DNA of 64,000 nt from Collybiopsis luxurians FD-317 M1. Lineage: Eukaryota > Basidiomycota > Agaricomycetes > Agaricales > Omphalotaceae. The stretch lies in contig KN834769.1 in the NCBI GenBank assembly GCA_000827265.1, positions 357,996-421,995 of the forward strand, given 5' to 3'. A program made the position numbers and the translations under genes. This document shows, one piece after another, positions 44,701-56,049 of this stretch; position 1 is the stretch's first letter; the number at the start of each line of letters is the position of its first letter. The notes beneath the pieces are model-generated. The model was not told the origin of the DNA. It made no database searches and worked only from the letters and a program-made list of their open reading frames with translations.

Positions 44701-45721
44701 AGCCACAACACGCAGATATTCAAAACTAGACTGTATCCTGGAGGGAAGGTGACTAGTTAATGAAGGTAAACGTTGCGACCTTTGAAGAGTTTCTCAAGTT
44801 GGGCACAAATATAACCAGCTAGACGACAGACAGCCAACCTTGAGAGCAAGAAGCTGCTGTCTGGCTGCCACCTCCTGCTCGGACGAGCGGTTTTCGCATT
44901 ACCAACAGGAAGGTTTCTATTAAACTGCTAAAGTGGACGCAAGATTGCAATATTCAAAGTTGACGGAGAGAACTAGGGTGAGACATTATCGATGAATGCT
45001 GAGATGACATTGAAGGGATTCCGTCGGTCACTGGTCAAGTCCAACCTCGTCGGAGTCAAACAGGTGCAGACACCCATGGGCGCCAATGACGCCGTAGGCC
45101 GTGACAGGTCTGTCGCCGCCTTTTATCAAACTACCACATCGGACCCCTCACTTGAAATCGACACCGACGCACTAACACGTCGAACCCCTAGACCACGCCC
45201 GAATACGTCCGTAACGCGCCCTCGTAAGGCCACTGTGTCCATATTCGCGCTCCGTGCCAACTCCGTGCGTCCCTAGTAGCGAGCTACCCTCTCGTCCTTC
45301 CATCCCAACCACATTCATGTGGACACAAAAAGTAGGAGCCGGCGACTAACGAGGTTTATGCCAGTCCACTGAGTCCAGCAGTATCAAGTATAGGCAATCA
45401 ATGGAGACCTGTCTCTCAATTTTATAAAGACTCGGCATACTTGAGTTACTATCTTCCCGCACTCTTTCTTCAAAGCAACTTTTCTTTACTCTCGATAAAC
45501 TAGTCATTTGTAAGTTCAGTGTATTCCGGAACACTTACATTGTTAGTATAATTCATTATTGGTGTAGTTCTGAATCGGCGGATTATGTGCGATTCCAAAC
45601 GTCGGCGCAATTATACCAATTATAAATTTGGACGTGCGCGCGCTTAACAGCTGTATATATTACTGCCTCAGGCCTTGTGATGAAACCCATACTGCTTGAT
45701 CCTGTCTCTTCTTCATAGTAC
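44701..45721. other. Intergenic region upstream of NLR G
   Basis: Apart from the 94-codon ORF at 44992-45276 I see no coding sequence. The last 120 bp contain a GTATATATTACTGCCTC stretch, paralleled by TTTGTACTGCCTCAC upstream of NLR H. Confidence 0.4.
44992..45276 (+). CDS. Small Arg/Thr-rich hypothetical ORF
   Basis: 94 codons from ATG with fairly even codon use and a higher GC content than its surroundings. The C-terminal half is basic and Pro/Arg-rich (TRRTPRPRPNTSVTRPRKAT). No family is recognised and there is no second copy in the window. It may be a real small gene, an exon or chance. Confidence 0.3.
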   Translation: MNAEMTLKGFRRSLVKSNLVGVKQVQTPMGANDAVGRDRSVAAFYQTTTSDPSLEIDTDALTRRTPRPRPNTSVTRPRKATVSIFALRANSVRP

Positions 45722-48413
45722 ATGTCCTTCTTTTCGAACGCACAAGGGTTTTCCATCAGCGACGGGTCGTTCACTAATGTTGCCGGGGACTTAAATTATA
45801 ACTTTCATCCTAGGGGCGGGAAGGGTGAAGACCAGGATTCTCGTGCGTATCCCGTCCCGTATCTTGCCAATTATCCGGACTGATCACCATCCTTCGCAGC
45901 TGGCCAAGGCATTAAAATTCTCAGTGAGAACATTGTGGCTGGTGCGGCTCATGACGCCGAGCAGCGTTTTCCTCCTCCAAATTGTTATCCTGGCACTCGT
46001 ATCCAGATACTTGAAATCGTGCGAAACTGGGTCAATGATAGTACAAAACCAGCTCCAATCTATTGGCTCTATGGCGCAGCAGGCGTCGGGAAATCTGCTG
46101 TAGCTCAGACCATTTCCGAAGAATTCGTCAATAATCGTCTCGCTGCTAGTTTCTTCTTTTCACGAGCAGACCCTACACGAAACAATTTGCAACGTTTCTT
46201 CACTACCCTTTCACTTCAACTGGCGACGTCTCAAGTCCTTGGACCACTTCTCAGAAATTTCATTGATCTCACTATCCGTCACACCCTTAATATCATCTAC
46301 GCCAATCTCGAGCTACAGTTCGAGGAACTCATACTAAAGCCTTGTAATCAATTGACCGCAGAACAATGGAAGGAGCTTCCGCGGCTGATTGTGATTGACG
46401 GATTAGATGAATGCCTTGACATTGCATCGCAGGAACGTCTTCTTTCCATCATTCGCAAGGCTAAATCCGGGTCAATCTGTGAGGATGAATCAACTGGCGA
46501 AGCTAAAACGAGATTAATACTGCCATTCGAGTTCCTCATTTGCAGTAGACCCGAGCCGCGCATTCGCAATGCATTCAATCACCAGGATTTTCGTACCATT
46601 GTGGCTCGTTGTGACCTTGGCGACGCATTCGAATCCGGGAAGGACATTGCCAGGTACTTCAGCGAGGAATTCAGCAGAATTCGACGAGACCATGGACAGT
46701 CTATGGCGCATGTGCCTCAAGATTGGCCTAGCGAGAGTATTGTGCAACTGCTCGTACAGAGGGCATGCGGTCAGTTCATATACGCAGCTACGGTCCTCAA
46801 GTACGTTGGAGATTACCATGGTTTACCTACTGAACGGCTAGAGATAATACTCAACATCACCGTTCCCGATGATTTCGACTCACCTTACCCTGATCTGGAC
46901 CTTCTGTACCTACAAATTCTTTCTATGTGCAAGCAAAAAGAACTTCTCCTCGACGTTCTGGCTCATCTTTTGCGACCTGGTCCAAACATATTTTGGATCC
47001 CTCAGTGCGGGAGAACCACTTCACGTTGTATCGAAGGTCTCTTTTTCCTCGCAGAGGGAAAAGTTTGGACACTGCTTTTTGGACTACACTCAGTTTTGAA
47101 CATTCCGGATAATGATCATGACAGTATCACAGTCCGCCATGCATCTTTCGATGAGTTTTTGTCTGATGAAAAGCGCTCTGGAACCTACTATGTGAACAAA
47201 TCAGTGGAGGCACGACATGAGCAGATTGCATTCTATCTGCTGAAACGTATTGCGTTTTCAATCAAGGATGACCAAAATCTTAAGTTGTGAGTGTCACTTC
47301 TTTACTTTCTGCTTTGATTGAATCAATTTGCTTGTGCTAGGATGAACTCAGAATTTGATATCTATGCATGGCATTGCTGGTATTTCCACTGCGAGAGGGT
47401 TCACCAATTGCCTAGCAGCAGATTCCTTAAAGCATTGCTAGACTTTGACATTACTAGCTTCCTGAATGCTGCAGCAAAACGCTGGAATGTTAGCTTTGAG
47501 GAGTGTGTTCTTTCTCTCCAAGCATGCTTCAATGGTCTCAGTAGTATTGCCAACTGGGCCAAAGTTGTAAGTCTTTGCTCTCCCCTTTAGTCCAACTTTT
47601 GCATTGGTCCTGATGCAACTGCACTTGTTGACAGACTCGCAGAGTATTTCTACACCAGAGGCCGGAACATACACGGCAACTCGATACATTGGCCAAGCAA
47701 TATTCCTTGTTTGAGCGAGGATTCCGAGTAGTGATAGTACCTACTCTCGAGGAAACAGATAGAAAAAGGCTGATGATGGCAATCTTGATATTCAAATATG
47801 ATCTATGTCTAATCCAATCCAACAAGCGGGCATTAATCTCTGCCTTCTTGGATGATCAAATAAGCCCGGCTCAGGCCAAAGGTGTTTTAAGCTCTCCTTG
47901 GTCCTGTCCGCCTATCCTGCCTTTGGATCAAATCAGTTCTGGTCCTGACAAGTTCAGGTCAGGGCTTTATTCCGATACCGTCACCATTGAATTTGCAGAA
48001 TATCACAAGCGCATCGGGCTGCAATGTCTGCGAATTCTCCAAGAACCATCGCAAAGCGCCAAGGATGTGGTAGACTATGCCAAGTGTTGGTGGATCAGCC
48101 ATCTGGTGAAACATCCACATTCACAGGCTTCAGAACAGACCAAAATTTTTAAAGCTTTGATGCAGAACCTTTCTTCTATACCAACCATTGAGGATGCAAA
48201 GAAAGCAATTGCATGGGTTGAGGTATGGAGTTTGGAAATGATTTCTTTATAAAGTTCTCCACAACTGATTTATGCTAGAATACCAAATATGCTGGTCAAA
48301 TCAAAGCCTTGCATGAACGGTTGCTAGAGCTCGAGGATAAGGAGGAGGAGAAAAAAACTGGACCCAAGGGAAAATGGACCAATAAATTATTTTATCGCTT
48401 CAAAATACGGTAA
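45722..48413 (+). CDS. NACHT-domain NLR-like protein G (intact)
   Basis: Exons are 45722-45842, 45900-47286, 47341-47566, 47635-48222 and 48279-48413, predicting 818 residues. The N-terminal motif is SNAQGFSISDGSFTNVAGDL followed by NYNF. Walker A is GAAGVGKS and Walker B LIVIDGLDEC. Between Walker B and FLICSRPEP it has an extra stretch of about 15 acidic/polar residues (CEDESTGEAKT), shared only with copy H. With the GDLNYNF N-terminus this defines a G/H subfamily. The tail ends in GKWTNKLFYRFKIR. It diverges from Doa10 relic R7. Confidence 0.87.
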
Positions 48414-49329
48414 GAAAAAACGGCAAGTACCTCATAGACAGTCTGTTCACCAGCCCAGCAGTTGTCACGAACATGTCAGTTTACACTTATAGTTATAAAT
48501 GTGGATTATGGGTTGCAGCTGCTACTTAATACATTCACATTATGAAGGCACTATGCAAAACCCCTATCTATTTGACCTGCGAGCAGGAGGCCAAGTCAAC
48601 AATTGCATCGAAACAGTATTTCGACTCGTACCCCAGTTCCGTCTATGGCCCTCTGCGGCTGATTCAACCGAAGCCTCTCTCTCCGAATCATCTGTAGGTA
48701 TCTTGTGTGAAGATAGATACATTATAAAATGTCAAATGAGTTTCTTGGGTATAAGTCCTCGGCGTATGATCGGTCTAGAGAGTGTGTTAATTTTTGGGCA
48801 CACTTCTGACTATCATATTCTCAACCTACTCTTTGTACCCTAACTGGTGGAGGTTCGCTTTGTTTGCTTTGCACAAATGGGGAGTTAGATCAGAAGGATA
48901 ATAAAAACGTGTTTAAGTTCAAGTTCAACATGAAGACGTTGAGCAATACATATCAGGAAAAGTAATTCAACAAACTCTAAGTCAGAGTGCATCCTCGATG
49001 CTGTACTTGCTTGGGCTAACCTTATCACTTTCAGGAGCAACTTCCTCAAGTGTCGACGGCCGAACCTTCCTTGCTTTCAGCTAGCATTCCCACTTTTCTC
49101 CCTCATGCCCGTGAAATCAGACTCCCAAATGGACAAGCCCAGCACATCTGTGAGCACGGATACAAGGTTTAACGGGTTCTTCATACTTAACGTCTTCCTC
49201 AGAGCCCTGGGTACTGGGGTAGGCAGGCATATAATACCGTTGGTATTCATATACATAGCACTGTGTATTCTCTGAAACATCCCTATAACTTGAGAAATTC
49301 ATCGTAGATGTATTACATTTCTTCATTAG
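48414..49329. other. NLR cassette 3' flank, no intact gene
   Basis: An open plus frame at 48499-48843 has no recognisable domain. 48950-49200 carries the shared spacer blocks (GGGCTAACCTTATCACTTTC, AGGAGCAACTTCC) found near position 120 and at 42510. Confidence 0.45.
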
Positions 49330-51100
49330 AATTACACATTCGTATTAACACCTACAAAGTCCGACACTTCCTCTTCAATATTGGTCCCCTCCGGTACTTG
49401 CTGGATAGATTTTATCTCGGACGGATTCGTCGGTGTCGGTGTAACGTGTGCGTTAATGCAGCTAGATAGAACGGGCCAAAATATATATATGCAGCTGTAT
49501 TCAGTTTTAGCCTTGAATCCGCGGGAGAAAAGAATAGCTCGTACAGATGAATTTCTGGTCAACCTGACAACTTATTATCCACGGGGAAGCGATCGTCAAT
49601 GTCATATAAGATGACCGCTGGAGGTATAATCACGACGGTAAGACCTCGTCCAATGACACCTCTGGTCGCAGCGATAGGATTTGAATGCGTCCAGCCATTG
49701 CGCTTGGTCTATCAAGAAAAAAATCCATCAATCTCAACTCAAAGACTCGCATAGAGAGTAGCAGCAAAAACATACCATCGGTATACCTATCAAGATCATT
49801 GTCTATGAGTTACTCGCGTGGCTGTCTTCATGTAAAAAGCCCAGTCGCCTAACAATCCATCACCCGAATTCTCGGGACAGCGATATCTTGATTCATGGAG
49901 AGTAATGTACAGCTCAACAACACCACCGACGAGGGTAGGAATGACGACCCCATAAAGCTGGCCATAAAAGTCGCCTTGACAAGCCACAGCAGCCCGCGCT
50001 TCGCAGCCAACTGCCACGTCGAAGCCCGAGACCCCCTCAGTTCTCCATCTCTGCCTACTTTTGTCGAGACGATCGACAGCTCTTCCATCAATCCGACAGA
50101 CCCAGATCATGTAAAACCTGGGAAGAACAGTATAAGCATCGTGAACTTCGCGCTAAACCTTGAAGACATGCCAAAAAAATCCTCGCCCAAGAAGACTCAG
50201 AAGCATCAGTGAAACTCCAGAGCGGAAGGCCCGAATGCTCCACAAGAGCGTGACAAAGGGGATCGTTCGACAGCGGAGATCAGGCGGCAAGTATATTACG
50301 GTGAAATTCTTTTCGACATTTCGCCTCGCTTTCAGCGTTGCGTTGTCTTGCTGGAGCGTAAGCTCACTTGCCGCATTGTCTACCGGTTCATCAACAGCGG
50401 TCACGATAACAGTGGCGCGCATCCCTCTGGGGATAGCTATACCATCAGTATTAGGAACAAGTCTAGAAATGCCAACTAAGTATGGCTCGGCACTGACAAG
50501 GAAGCAGGACGTACCTGGTTTTCCACTAGAAGAGAAGGACAACCTCGTCCAAGTTACCCTCTTCCCCCTCCTTCTCCTCCTGAGGCAGGACCAGCAGTGG
50601 ATAACTGGGATCTTCATCAACCTTGTGTGTGTCTAAGGTCTCGGTCTCGCCATCACCTTCCTCTTCTTCAAGCGATTGGTCGCGCAGAGCGGCATTCCTA
50701 GCAAATGAGTCTTCAGTTTCCAAACCAGTCAGCCCTTCTGGCGCTTGGTAAGTAGCGAGGCACAGTGACGCGAGTGGTGTTTTAATCTTTGGAGAGAAGG
50801 ATCCACACATCGGGGAACGGAAGCCTGAACGGGAGCTTCCAGGGGGTGCTGGGCAAAGGAATTAGAAGGGGAGGACGGCGGAAAAGGGCAAACCAGATCT
50901 AGATATTGCTGGTGCTGAAGGAAGTGGTGCCCGTGGAATGGGTACCTAGAGCAGAAGGAGCAGGAACCAGTGGCAAGGAAGCTGATGTCCTGGAAGAAGA
51001 GGTAGAAGTCTGCCTCCTGGAACTAATGACGTTGGATGCCCTTGACAGATATTGACGCAGCTGTCCTTTAAGAGTATAACTACAAGGATGCAAACGTCGT
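49330..51100 (-). pseudogene. Doa10/Ssm4 relic R8, divergent to NLR H
   Basis: On the minus strand it runs collinearly from a Ser-rich linker (about 51090-50900) through the acid segment ETEDSFARNAALRDQSLEEE (near 50715). Then come IAIPRGMRATVIVTAVDEPV and KNFTVIYLPPDLRCRTIPFV (50460-50270), then GVVIPTLVGGVVELYITLHE near 49920. It ends with NGWTHSNPIAATRGVIGRG and the last membrane segments to 49330. DMRAT...EPVD and the FTVVYLPPDFR motif are typical Doa10 elements. Frameshifts and stops separate the parts, and the RING region is missing. Confidence 0.78.
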
Positions 51101-51270
51101 AATTTGGGTCACAGCAAGTCTCCGGACCGGAACTACTCTCCGCCCAGTTATCTAATCTACTTAAGATATCGGAAGTAAAGTATTCGGCCCGCGGACATGT
51201 GTTCCATTTTGTGCCAATTTGTACTGCCTCACAACTTGGTTCTGTGTCTTCTACTTAGTCTTTTCGATTC
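51101..51270 (+). promoter_or_regulatory. Upstream region of NLR H
   Basis: 170 bp between Doa10 relic R8 and the NLR start, AT-rich and pyrimidine-rich near the ATG (CTTCTACTTAGTCTTTTCG). No specific site can be named. Confidence 0.35.
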
Positions 51271-54024
51271 ATGTCCTCCTTCTCCCACGCACAAGGGTTC
51301 ACGATCAACGGCGGATCATTCAACAGTGTTTCCGGTGACCTAAATTATAACTTTCAACATCCTAGACGCGAGGAAAGTGAAGATTGGAATCGCGGTGCGT
51401 ATCCTGTTCCGTGTCTTGCCGGTCATCTATATTCAGCGTTATTTTGGTTCTGCATAGCTGGCAAAGGCCTCGAAATCCTCTATGAGAACGCTGTGGCTGG
51501 TGCTGCTCATAACGCCGAGCAGCGTTTCCCTCCTCCAAATTGTCATCCAGGCACTCGTACACAGATACTGGAAATCCTGCGAAATTGGGTCAACGATAGT
51601 ACAAAAACAACTCCCATATATTGGCTTTATGGTGCAGCAGGCATTGGTAAATCTGCCATAGCACAGACCGTCTCGGAAGAATTCGCCAAAAGTCGTCTAG
51701 CCGCCAGTTTCTTCTTTTCACGGACAGATCCCACGCGAAACCGACTAAAACATTTCTTCGTTGCCATTTCTCTTCAACTGGCCACATCTCATGTCCTTGG
51801 ACCGCTTCTCAGAAATTCCATTGACCTCACTATCCGTCACAGTCGTACCATCATCAACGCCAATCTCGAGGAACAGTTCCAGGAACTCATAGCAAAGCCT
51901 TGCAATCTACTGACTGCAGAACAATGGAAGGAGCTTCCTCGGTTGATTGTGATTGATGGGCTAGATGAATGCCTTGACATTGCATCACAGGAGCGTCTTC
52001 TTTCTATCATTCGCGAGGCTAAATCCAAGTCAACCTGCGAGGAAGAATTGACTGGCGAGGCGAAATCAGGCTCAATCCTACCATTGGAGTTCCTCATTTG
52101 CAGCAGGCCCGAGCCACGCATTCGCAATGCATTCAATCACCAGGATTTTCATACCCTGGTAGCTCGTTGTGACCTTGGTGATGCATTTGAATCTGGGAAG
52201 GACATTGCCAAATACTTCCGTGAGGAATTTAATAAAATTCGACGAGACCACGGGCATACTATGGCGCATGTGCCTGAGGACTGGCCCGGTGAAGGAATCA
52301 TACAACAACTTGTACAGAGGGCATGTGGCCAGTTTATTTATGCAACTACTGTCCTCAAGTACATTAAAGATTATCATGGTTTGCCTACAGAACGGCTTCA
52401 GATAATTCTTAGCCTTTCTGTTCCTGAAGACTTTGATTCACCTTATCCTGATTTGGATCTGTTATACCTGCAGATTCTTTCTGGATGCAAGGAGAAGGAA
52501 CTTCTTATTAATGTTCTGGCTCATATTTTGAGTCCTGGTCCGGACATGTTTTGGGACCCTTCATATGAAAAAACCAATTCATCTTGTATTGAAGGTCTTT
52601 TTTTCCTTGCAAAGGGAAAAGTCTGGACACTACTTTTTGGACTGCACTCCATTTTGAACATTCCAGATAATGATCATGATGAAATCAAAGTCCGCCATGC
52701 ATCATTTGTTGACTTCTTGTCTGATGAAAAGCGCTCTGGGAGCTACTATGTGAACAAATCAGTGGGGGCACGGCGCGAGCAGATTGCATTCTATCTGCTG
52801 AAACGCATTGCACATTCTATTAAGAGTTATCAACATCTGGAGTCGTGAGTGTTAGTCTTTTACCTTCTGCATTCTGTTGAGCTGATCTTGCTCGTACCAG
52901 CATGACCTCAAAATTTGATCTGTATGCATGGCAATACTGGGATTTTCATTGCCAGAGGCTTCCCATAATGCTTAGCAGCAGACTTCTCAATGCCTTGAAA
53001 GACTTTGACATCACTGGCTACTTGAATGCTGCAGTAAAGTGGGCAAATGCTAGTTTAAGGAAATGTGCCTTTTCTGTCAGAGGATGCCTCCATGCTCTCA
53101 GTAGCATTGCCAAATGGGCTGAAGAAGTCAGTGTTTTCTTTCTCCCATTTCCATTATCTGCAGTGCTGGTCCTAATGCAAATGTGCTTGTCCATAGATCC
53201 GTGAATCCTCTCTACATCAGGAGCCGGAACATTTACTAGTACTGGATGCATTGGTCCAACAGTTCTCCCGGTTTGACCAAGGATTCCGAGTAGAGATGGT
53301 ACCTGCTTGTGATAGGGACAGTCTAATTATGGCTGTCTCAGTACTCAAATACAAGATATGCCTATTCCAATCTGATGATTGGATAATATCTGCGCTCATG
53401 GATAATGGGTTAAGCTCAGTTCAAGTTGACAACATTTTACATTCTCCCTGGCACTGTCCACCTATCCTGCCTTTTGATCAGACCAATCCTGGTCATGACA
53501 GGTCCAGGCTGGGGCTTCATTCTCATTATTTCACCATCAATTTGGCAGAGTGTAATAAACACATTGGGCTGCAATGTCTGCAAGTTCTTCAAGAACCATT
53601 GCAAAGCACCGAGGATGTGGTAGCTTACGCCAAGTCTTGGTGGATCAGCCACCTGGTGAAATATCCACATTCATCACCAGGACAGACGGAGATTTTTCAA
53701 GCTTTGATGCAAAATCTTTCTGCTATACAAACTAGTCGAGATGCGAGGAAAGCAATTGTATGGGTTGAGGTATGGGTTTTGAAATTATTTTCTCTGTAAA
53801 GTTCTCAGTGGTTTGTCTTATTCTAGGGCTCCAGTTATGCTGGTCAGATTGATGCTCTTCACAAGCGGTTGCAAGAGATCAAGGATATGGAGGAGCAGAG
53901 AGTTAAGGATATGGAGGAGCAGAGAATTAAGGATATGCAGAAGCGGAGAATTAGGGATACAGAGGAACAGAAAAGACCTAGATCTAAGAAACGACGGACC
54001 GATACAACGATGCGAGGAAAGTGA
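51271..54024 (+). CDS. NACHT-domain NLR-like protein H (intact, repeat tail)
   Basis: Exons are 51271-51394, 51458-52844, 52901-53126, 53197-53769 and 53827-54024, predicting 835 residues. Intron 1 (63 nt) leaves the frame open, so unspliced RNA would also read through. The N-terminus is SHAQGFTINGGSFNSVSGDL. Walker A is GAAGIGKS, Walker B LIVIDGLDEC, then the G/H-type acidic insert (TCEEELTGEAKS) before FLICSRPEP. The last exon carries four 24-bp repeats (KDMEEQRV, KDMEEQRI, KDMQKRRI, RDTEEQKR), a predicted highly charged helix. The stop at 54022 comes before the usual W-T-N-x-L motif, which survives out of the gene at 54190-54234. Confidence 0.86.
53884..53979 (+). repeat. Coding 24-bp minisatellite, four units
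   Basis: Four tandem 24-bp units built on AAGGATATGGAGGAGCAGAG encode the 8-residue charged repeat KDMEEQRx near the NLR H C-terminus. Other copies have a single non-repetitive charged stretch here. Confidence 0.8.
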
Positions 54025-54235
54025 TGGCATAGATCAAGGTATGAGGTTTTGATAATTTTCTTTGTATAATTCTCCATGATTGATATTACGCTAGGATTCG
54101 GACTCCGGGTTTACTAGTCAGATCAAAGCTCCACCCAAGCAGCTGCAAAAGCTCAAGAATGAGGAGCAGAAAAAAAAAACTAGATTCAAGGGAAAATGGA
54201 GCAATGAATTGTTGAGTTGCTTCAAACTACGGTAA
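54000..54235 (+). pseudogene. Duplicated last intron and exon of an NLR
   Basis: GATGCGAGGAAAGTGATGGC repeats the end of exon 4. A second copy of intron 4 follows (GTATGAGG...ACGCTAG, about 54039-54093). Then comes a second exon 5 with GFTSQIKAPPKQLQKLK and the closing GKWSNELLSCFKLR before TAA at 54233. The exon 4 remnant contains TAG, so this tail is not in frame with NLR H as modelled. Confidence 0.65.
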
Positions 54236-54446
54236 CAAGTGGCAAGCACTTCATAGACAGGCTGGTAGTTGTCACGAACACATCGGTTTACACTTACAGC
54301 TAATGATGTAGTGGGTTGCAGCCGCTGCTTAATATTATGAGCAAGACCTTCACGTTGAATTCGCATCGCGAAGCCGCTACTTATCTTGTCGACTTGGCGA
54401 GTAGGAGGCCGTGGTGGAGATGCCATCTTGGCTTTCTAATACTCTG

Positions 54447-54757
54447 ATGTCAGCCGTTCAAGGCCAACGCTTCTACCTTGTCGTCAATGGAGCAGCTGGA
54501 TTTGTAGACAGAACTTTCTGCTCCTCCTCAACTTTTGCAGGAGTCATCACTCCTCTTAGCAACTTCTCGCTCGCAAAGGACCGAGCTACTCCCGGGCTCC
54601 TTAACCCACTGCTGTATGCAACCCCAATGCGCACATTGATATTACGAGCGGAACGAATGTTGGACATGGTACGGCTTGATTCAGCGCTAGAGCTGGTTGG
54701 GATCCAGTGACAGGATTGGTAACACCTGAGTTCGTGAAGTTGCAGGCTGGTATTTGA
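54447..54757 (+). pseudogene. Sedolisin (S53) 3' fragment
   Basis: Reads SAVQGQRFYLVVNGAAGFVD, then RTFCSSSTFAGVITPLSNFS and GLLNPLLYAT. After a frameshift it ends GWDPVTGLVTPEFVKLQAGI with a stop at 54755. The catalytic motif GTSxSSPTFAG is altered to RTFCSSSTFAG. It sits between NLR H and the second GNAT gene, the same order as downstream of NLR F. Confidence 0.8.
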
Positions 54758-55230
54758 AAGTTGTATAAGTACTGCACGTATGTACATGAACGATTGAACG
54801 ATACTGCAAACCCTGAGACGACTGGAAAATGTGGATGATTCAAAATATGTGAAAGGGATTTCTGGCAATAGTACATAACCGTTCCATTCGTGCCTCGGTG
54901 TATTACTATCTCCGTTGCATGAATTTGTCGACCTCTCCGGTCATGTGCTTCAAATTCAGGTCCTCTGACCTCAATGTATGCGTCCTGGTTATTTTTTGGT
55001 CATGATATCTTGTTGTGCCGAGTCAATGAGCTTATTCCCGTTGCATGATTTCTCGACTTCTCCAGTCATATGCCCAAATTCAGGTCTTCTGGTCTCAATG
55101 TACATTCAGCGATAAATTGTTATAACAAAAAATAGCTACGCCGGGTGTATATACCAAGGGCACCGATACATTCCCGTTGGTTATAAGGCAGCTTACCACT
55201 GTCAAATACGTATGTGTATTCAGTTCTACG

Positions 55231-56049
55231 ATGTCTTCCACTCTTATTCTCTCTCGCGCTGATGAAGCTGACATTGACAGTCTCCTGGATTGTCTCTATC
55301 CTGCTTTCAGAGGTAACGATCTTGGGACGGTGTTCTTTGGTTATGACACGCCTGCAAGTAGGGCAAGTGCGAAGGAGCGTATCGCAGCATCTATGAAGAA
55401 AGGCGGGCAGAATGTGTGGCTCAAGGTTATCGAGCAAGAGACTGGGAAGATGATCTCCGGATCGTGGTGGATTGTCAGCGGCCGTTGATCTGCTACATTC
55501 TATGCGTATATCTTATGACGCTCTTTTGTTTATAGATTTATCCCAACTGGGTCCCGTCAGACGATTTCACCGCAAATGCTGCAGCGAAAGTAACAATCGA
55601 TTACCTCGAAGGTGAAGATAAAATCAGGGCCGAGGCACTGTTGAGAGATTGGATGACACGAAGGACCAGATATATGTATAGTCATCCTCACGTTCGTAAG
55701 TCTTTGGTTTGAACTTTGTTCCCTCTTTGTGGAAAGTACATTGAGCCGTTCCCTGAATAATTGATTGATAGTGCTTGCTTTCCTCTTTACCCACCCTACC
55801 TACCAAAAGTTTGGTGCCGGAAGTTTGCAGGTTGAGTGGGGAGTTACACTTGCGAATGACCTGTTTTTACCTTGGTATGTGGAAGGGACGCCAGCGGGCC
55901 ATCATTTGTATGCCAAATACGGTGCGAAAGATTTGGAAAGGGTGAGATTGGAAGCTAGCGATCCTAACGGAAGAGCCTGGATTAGTGAATACACCATGAT
56001 GCGAAGGGAGCCACTCAAAACAGCCATTAGTACGAAAGCCAGAAGTTAG
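55231..56049 (+). CDS. GNAT-family acetyltransferase-like protein, copy 2
   Basis: Exons are 55231-55473, 55536-55695 and 55772-56049, predicting 226 residues, with the same exon structure and nearly the same sequence as 41344-42180. The GNAT region reads LLAFLFTHPTYQKFGAGSLQ, VEWGVTLANDLFLPWYVEGT, GHHLYAKYGAKDLERV. It lacks three residues near the C-terminus compared with copy 1. Both copies are uninterrupted although the sedolisin next door has decayed, which suggests retention of the acetyltransferase. Substrate unknown. Confidence 0.86.

Noticed and set aside
46348..46819. Antisense open frames inside the NLR exons (for example 27880-28284, 46348-46578, 51837-52136)
   Set aside because: They are shadows of the NACHT coding sequence. 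Their similarity between copies follows from the sense strand.
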